Assembly: GCF_020216065.1 (NCBI RefSeq)
Contig: NZ_JAIWNA010000008.1
Location: 241,634 to 305,633 of the forward strand
Reading direction: 5' to 3'
DNA length: 64,000 nucleotides
DNA from: Nocardia rosealba
GTDB lineage: Bacteria > Actinomycetota > Actinomycetes > Mycobacteriales > Mycobacteriaceae
The notes beneath the pieces are model-generated. The model made no database searches. It had not been told where the DNA came from and was given only the letters and a program-made list of their open reading frames with translations. Each line of letters begins with the position of its first letter. Position 1 is the stretch's first letter. The position numbers were made by a program, and so were the translations under genes. Shown here piece after piece: positions 60,084-64,000 of this stretch.

Positions 60084-60641
60084 ATGCGCGAAATCATGAT
60101 GCTCGCCGCCGAAGGGGGAGAGGATGTGAATCCTCTCGTCCCCGCAACGTACGACATCGTCTGGTCGATCGTCTGTGTCATCGTCATCGGTCTGTTGTTC
60201 TGGAAGTACGTGATCCCACGTGTGACCAAGACCCTCGAAGAGCGCACCGACAAGATCGAAGGCGGTATCGCCAGGGCCGAAGCAGCCCAGGCGGAGGCAC
60301 AGCAGACGCTGCAGCAGTACCAGCAGCAGTTGGCCGACGCCCGGCTCGAGGCCGCACGTATCCGTGAGGATGCGCGCACCCAGGGGCAGCAGATCCTCGC
60401 GCAGATGCGCCAGGACGCCCAGGCCGAAAGCGACCGCATCGTCGCCGCCGGTCACTCCCAGCTGGAAGCCCAGCGCCAGCAGATCCTGACGGAGCTGCGT
60501 TCCGAGGTCGGCCGTACGGCCGTCGAGCTGGCCGAGAAGATCATCGGTCAGTCGGTTTCGGACGAAGCCAAGCAGGCGGCGTCGATCGACAAGTTCCTCA
60601 AGGAACTCGACGACACCGACGCCATCGGGGTCGGAAGGTAG
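60084..60641 (+). CDS. atpF: ATP synthase Fo subunit b
   Basis: A 185-residue stator subunit with one N-terminal transmembrane helix (about 24-43) and a long amphipathic coiled coil rich in Ala/Gln/Glu (55-165). It joins the membrane sector to F1 through the delta subunit. It starts 5 bases after atpE. Confidence 0.96.
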   Translation: MREIMMLAAEGGEDVNPLVPATYDIVWSIVCVIVIGLLFWKYVIPRVTKTLEERTDKIEGGIARAEAAQAEAQQTLQQYQQQLADARLEAARIREDARTQGQQILAQMRQDAQAESDRIVAAGHSQLEAQRQQILTELRSEVGRTAVELAEKIIGQSVSDEAKQAASIDKFLKELDDTDAIGVGR

Positions 60642-60660
60642 CGACGCGAAAGTGAGAAGC

Positions 60661-61473
60661 ATGTACGCAGCGAGCCGCGAGGCCAGTGCCCGGTCTCGCG
60701 AGGCGCTTCGGGCCGCGTTGACCGGAAGCGAAACTGTCGCGGCCACAACGGGGTCGGAACTGTTCGCCGTTGTCGCCGTGCTGGACGACCAGCGTTCGCT
60801 GCGTGTGGCGCTCGCGGACGCCTCGGTGCCGGGTTCGGCGCGCGCTGAACTCAGCGAGCGGATCTTCGGCGGCAAGGTCAGCGCTGCCACGCAGGCAGTG
60901 CTGACCACCGCCGTGGCGCAGAACTGGTCCCGCACCCGCGACCTGGTCGACACTCTGGAGCTGCTCGGGCAGGAGGCTCTGCTCGAGTCCGCCGCCGACG
61001 GCGGTCGGCTCGACGCGGTGGAAGACGAGCTGTTCCGGCTCGGCCGGATCATCGCCGACAACCCGCAGCTGGAGCAGGCACTGTCCGATCACGGCAAGCC
61101 CGCCTCGGCGCGGCGTGAGCTGATCGAGCGGCTGCTCAACGGTAAGGCCGAGCCGGTCACCGTTGCGCTGGCCGAGCAGGCCGTCGTCCGGTTGCGGACC
61201 AACAACATCGGCGTCGCCTTCGACGCCCTGTCCGATCTGGCGGCGGCCCGTCGTGACCAGATCGTCGCCCATGTGCACGCCGCGGTCACGCTGACCGATC
61301 AGCAGAAGGAGAAGCTGGCGGCTTCCCTGCAGCGGATCTACGGCAAGGCGGTCACCGTGCACGTGCAGGTCGACCCGACGCTGCTGAGCGGCGTCGTCGT
61401 GCGCGTCGGAGACGACGTCATCGACGGCAGCGCCACCGGCCGACTGGAGAAGCTGCGCCGCGCGATGTCCTGA
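60661..61473 (+). CDS. atpH: ATP synthase F1 subunit delta
   Basis: A 270-residue delta subunit, longer than the E. coli form as usual in actinobacteria. It starts MYAASREA and ends in the OSCP domain VHVQVDPTLLSGVVVRVGDD. Here b and delta are separate genes, unlike the b-delta fusion of mycobacteria. ATG 60661 fits the family start; GTG 60652 would add three residues. Confidence 0.95.
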   Translation: MYAASREASARSREALRAALTGSETVAATTGSELFAVVAVLDDQRSLRVALADASVPGSARAELSERIFGGKVSAATQAVLTTAVAQNWSRTRDLVDTLELLGQEALLESAADGGRLDAVEDELFRLGRIIADNPQLEQALSDHGKPASARRELIERLLNGKAEPVTVALAEQAVVRLRTNNIGVAFDALSDLAAARRDQIVAHVHAAVTLTDQQKEKLAASLQRIYGKAVTVHVQVDPTLLSGVVVRVGDDVIDGSATGRLEKLRRAMS

Positions 61474-61542
61474 CCAGGACGCCACCTTCGCAGTTCTTCT
61501 TCAACCCCCGACATTCGAGACCACAGCGAGAGCAGGAACAAC

Positions 61543-63183
61543 ATGGCGGAGCTGACGATCTCCTCCGACGAGATCCGTAGCGCGATCGAGAGCTACACCC
61601 AGAGCTACACCCCGGAAACCTCCATCGAAGAAGTCGGCCTCGTGACCGACACCGGCGACGGCATCGCGCACGTCAGCGGTCTGCCGTCGGCGATGGCCAA
61701 CGAGCTGCTCGAGTTCCCGGGCGGCGTCCTCGGCGTCGCGCTGAACCTCGAGGACACCGAGATCGGTGCCGTCATCCTCGGCGAGTACGCCTCGCTCGAG
61801 GAGGGCCAGCAGGTCCGCCGCACCGGCGACGTGCTGTCGGTTCCCGTCGGTGACAAGTTCCTCGGTCGCGTCGTCAACCCGCTCGGCCAGCCGATCGACG
61901 GCCTGGGCGAGATCGAAGCCGACGACCGCCGCGTGCTGGAGCTGCAGGCCGCGACCGTGCTGGAGCGTCAGCCGGTCGAGGAGCCGCTGGCCACCGGTAT
62001 CACCGCGATCGACGCGCTGACCGCCATCGGTCGCGGCCAGCGTCAGCTGATCATCGGCGACCGCAAGACCGGCAAGACCGCCGTCGCCGTCGACGCGATC
62101 CTGAACCAGAAGGCGAACTGGGAGTCGGGCGACCCGACCAAGCAGGTCCGCTGCATCTACGTCGCGATCGGCCAGAAGGGCTCCACCATCGCGGGCGTCA
62201 AGACCGCGCTCGAGGAGCACGGCGCGATGGAGTACACCACCATCGTCGCGGCCCCGGCCTCCGACTCCGCCGGCTTCAAGTGGCTGGCTCCGTACACCGG
62301 TTCGGCCATCGGCCAGCACTGGATGTACCAGGGCAAGCACGTCCTCATCGTGTTCGACGACCTGACCAAGCAGGCCGAGGCCTACCGCGCCATCTCGCTG
62401 CTGCTGCGTCGTCCGCCGGGTCGCGAGGCGTACCCCGGTGACGTCTTCTACCTGCACTCCCGTCTGCTGGAGCGTTGCGCGAAGCTGTCCGACGAGATGG
62501 GTGGCGGCTCGATGACCGGTCTGCCGATCATCGAGACCAAGGCCAACGACGTCTCGGCGTTCATCCCGACCAACGTCATCTCCATCACCGACGGCCAGGT
62601 CTTCCTCGAGTCCGACCTGTTCAACAAGGGTGTCCGCCCGGCGATCAACGTCGGTACCTCGGTCTCCCGTGTCGGTGGCGCCGCCCAGACCAAGGCCATG
62701 AAGAAGGTCGCCGGTTCGCTGCGTCTGGAAATGGCCCAGTACCGCGAGCTGGAGGCGTTCTCCGCCTTCGCCTCCGACCTGGACGCCGCTTCGCTGGCCC
62801 AGCTCGAGCGTGGTGCCCGCTGGGTGGAGCTGCTCAAGCAGAACCAGTACTCCCCGGTCGCCGTCGAGGATCAGGTCATCTCGATCTACCTGGTCGACGC
62901 CGGCTACTACGACTCGGTTCCGGTCGCCGACGTGCGTCGCTTCACCACCGAGCTGCTCGAGCACCTGCACAGCGTGACCCAGTCGTCGTTCGACGCGCTG
63001 GAGGGTGGCAAGAAGCCGCTCGACGGCGAGGCCGCCGAGGCGATCAAGTCCGAGACCGACAAGTTCAAGCAGGGCTTCCTTGCTTCGGACGGCAGCCGCG
63101 TCGTGAACGAGGCCGCCGCGGGCGACCTGGACCACGAAGAGGTCGAGTCGCTGTCGGTCACCCGCAAGCACGTCGACAAGTAA
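61543..63183 (+). CDS. atpA: ATP synthase F1 subunit alpha
   Basis: A 546-residue nucleotide-binding subunit. Walker A is GDRKTGKTAV with Lys178, and later landmarks are VGTSVSRVGGAAQTKAMK and ALAQLE-type helices in the C-terminal domain. The extended C-terminus after residue 510 is typical of mycolata alpha subunits. The gap to atpH is 69 bases. Confidence 0.97.
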   Translation: MAELTISSDEIRSAIESYTQSYTPETSIEEVGLVTDTGDGIAHVSGLPSAMANELLEFPGGVLGVALNLEDTEIGAVILGEYASLEEGQQVRRTGDVLSVPVGDKFLGRVVNPLGQPIDGLGEIEADDRRVLELQAATVLERQPVEEPLATGITAIDALTAIGRGQRQLIIGDRKTGKTAVAVDAILNQKANWESGDPTKQVRCIYVAIGQKGSTIAGVKTALEEHGAMEYTTIVAAPASDSAGFKWLAPYTGSAIGQHWMYQGKHVLIVFDDLTKQAEAYRAISLLLRRPPGREAYPGDVFYLHSRLLERCAKLSDEMGGGSMTGLPIIETKANDVSAFIPTNVISITDGQVFLESDLFNKGVRPAINVGTSVSRVGGAAQTKAMKKVAGSLRLEMAQYRELEAFSAFASDLDAASLAQLERGARWVELLKQNQYSPVAVEDQVISIYLVDAGYYDSVPVADVRRFTTELLEHLHSVTQSSFDALEGGKKPLDGEAAEAIKSETDKFKQGFLASDGSRVVNEAAAGDLDHEEVESLSVTRKHVDK

Positions 63184-63242
63184 GCCGGGTCAGCACTGAT
63201 GTCGGCAACTATCGATACGGCGAATGAAGGGAGTGAATCGTA

Positions 63243-64000
63243 GTGGCAAGTTTGCGCGAATTGCGCTCCCGCATTCGTGGTGTGAATTCGATCAAGAAGA
63301 TCACCAAGGCTCAGGAACTCATCGCGACCTCGCGAATTTCCAAGGCCCAGGCACGGGTCGCGGCCGCCAAGCCGTACGCCGAGGAGATCACCAAGGTCCT
63401 CGGTGAGCTGGCCAGCGCCTCGAAGAATCTGTCGCACCCGCTGCTGACCGAGCGTCCCAATGCCCGGCGGGCCGCTGTCCTGGTGATCACCAGCGACAGC
63501 GGTATGTGTGGTGGCTACAACTCCAACGTGCTCAAGCGCGCCGAGGAGCTCATGACCACCCTGCGTGGCGAGGGCAAGGAACCGGTGCTGTACGTGATGG
63601 GCAACAAGGGCCTCACGTACTACAAGTTCCGCAACCGCCCGTTCCAGGCGTCGTGGACCGGTTTCTCGCAGCAGCCGAAGTACACCGATGCGTCGGCCGC
63701 CTGCCAGCACCTGGTCGAGGCCTTCATGGCCGGCTCCGACGGTGAGGTTCCGGCGCTCAGCGGCGGGACCATGGCGGGTGTCGACGAGCTGCACATCGTG
63801 TACACCAAGTTCGTCTCGATGCTGACCCAGACTCCGGAGGTGCGCCGCCTGGCGCCGATCCAGGTCAGCTTCGTCGACGAGAACTACGAGCTCGGCGACG
63901 ACATCATGTCGGACTCGCCGAACGTGGTTGTCTCGGCGCAGTACGAGTTCGAGCCGGACGCCGACGTGCTGCTGGGTGCTCTGCTGCCCAAGTACGTCAA
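63243..64000 (+). CDS. atpG: ATP synthase F1 subunit gamma (3' end cut by window)
   Basis: The first 252 codons of the central rotor shaft. The N-terminal helix reads ASLRELRSRIRGVNSIKKIT and continues with KAQELIATSRISKAQ, and SDSGMCGGYNSNVLKRAEEL marks the Rossmann-like domain. GTG 63243 is preceded by AGGGAG about 10 bases upstream. The C-terminal helix that enters the alpha-beta ring lies beyond the window. Confidence 0.96.
   Translation, partial: MASLRELRSRIRGVNSIKKITKAQELIATSRISKAQARVAAAKPYAEEITKVLGELASASKNLSHPLLTERPNARRAAVLVITSDSGMCGGYNSNVLKRAEELMTTLRGEGKEPVLYVMGNKGLTYYKFRNRPFQASWTGFSQQPKYTDASAACQHLVEAFMAGSDGEVPALSGGTMAGVDELHIVYTKFVSMLTQTPEVRRLAPIQVSFVDENYELGDDIMSDSPNVVVSAQYEFEPDADVLLGALLPKYV

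Overview
The window comes from a high-GC actinobacterium of the mycolic-acid group, most likely Nocardia or a close relative. Three things point there: two adjacent MspA/NfpA-type mycomembrane porins, IdeR-like iron boxes, and a right-hand third whose gene order (tRNA-Arg, argS, lysA, hom, thrC, thrB, rho, rpmE, prfA, prmC, Sua5, wecA, atpI, atpB onwards) matches the order I recall from Mycobacterium tuberculosis. No rRNA, CRISPR array, insertion sequence or prophage gene is recognisable. The first 72 bases are G and C homopolymers and look like a damaged contig end.

Left region (1-7.8 kb): an iron-acquisition block. One minus-strand operon runs from two FepD/FepG-like permeases through an ATPase, a binding lipoprotein, an EntS-like exporter, a siderophore-interacting reductase and a stand-alone aryl carrier protein, and then leaves the window at the damaged edge. 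A divergent plus-strand pair of MspA-family porins shares its control region, which holds two IdeR-like boxes. This suggests that iron controls both the inner-membrane importer and a dedicated porin pair.

Middle region (7.8-42 kb): accessory metabolism, transport and regulation. It holds three MFS/NCS2 transporters and a BenE-like transporter, an AAA+ ATPase, AraC, MarR, AsnC and GlxA-like regulators mostly divergent from or next to small enzymes, a branched-chain 2-oxoacid dehydrogenase (E1alpha, E1beta, E2) with a divergent AsnC-type regulator, a fused isobutyryl-CoA mutase (IcmF), and two crotonase-family enzymes. Together the dehydrogenase, IcmF, the hydrolase-like crotonase and the enoyl-CoA hydratase fit branched-chain amino-acid and acyl-CoA catabolism. 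A SNF2 helicase is translationally coupled to a SWIM zinc-finger protein. A hairpin repeat occurs twice in intergenic DNA 10 kb apart.

Right region (42-64 kb): conserved housekeeping. tRNA-Cys and tRNA-Arg(CCG) with a decayed tRNA-Arg copy exactly 600 bp away, a DUF305/DUF3105 membrane pair, argS, an overlapping lysA-hom-thrC-thrB aspartate-family run, rho with a large disordered insert, rpmE, prfA, prmC, a Sua5-type tRNA modification gene, wecA, and the F1Fo ATP synthase operon through to a gamma subunit cut by the window end.
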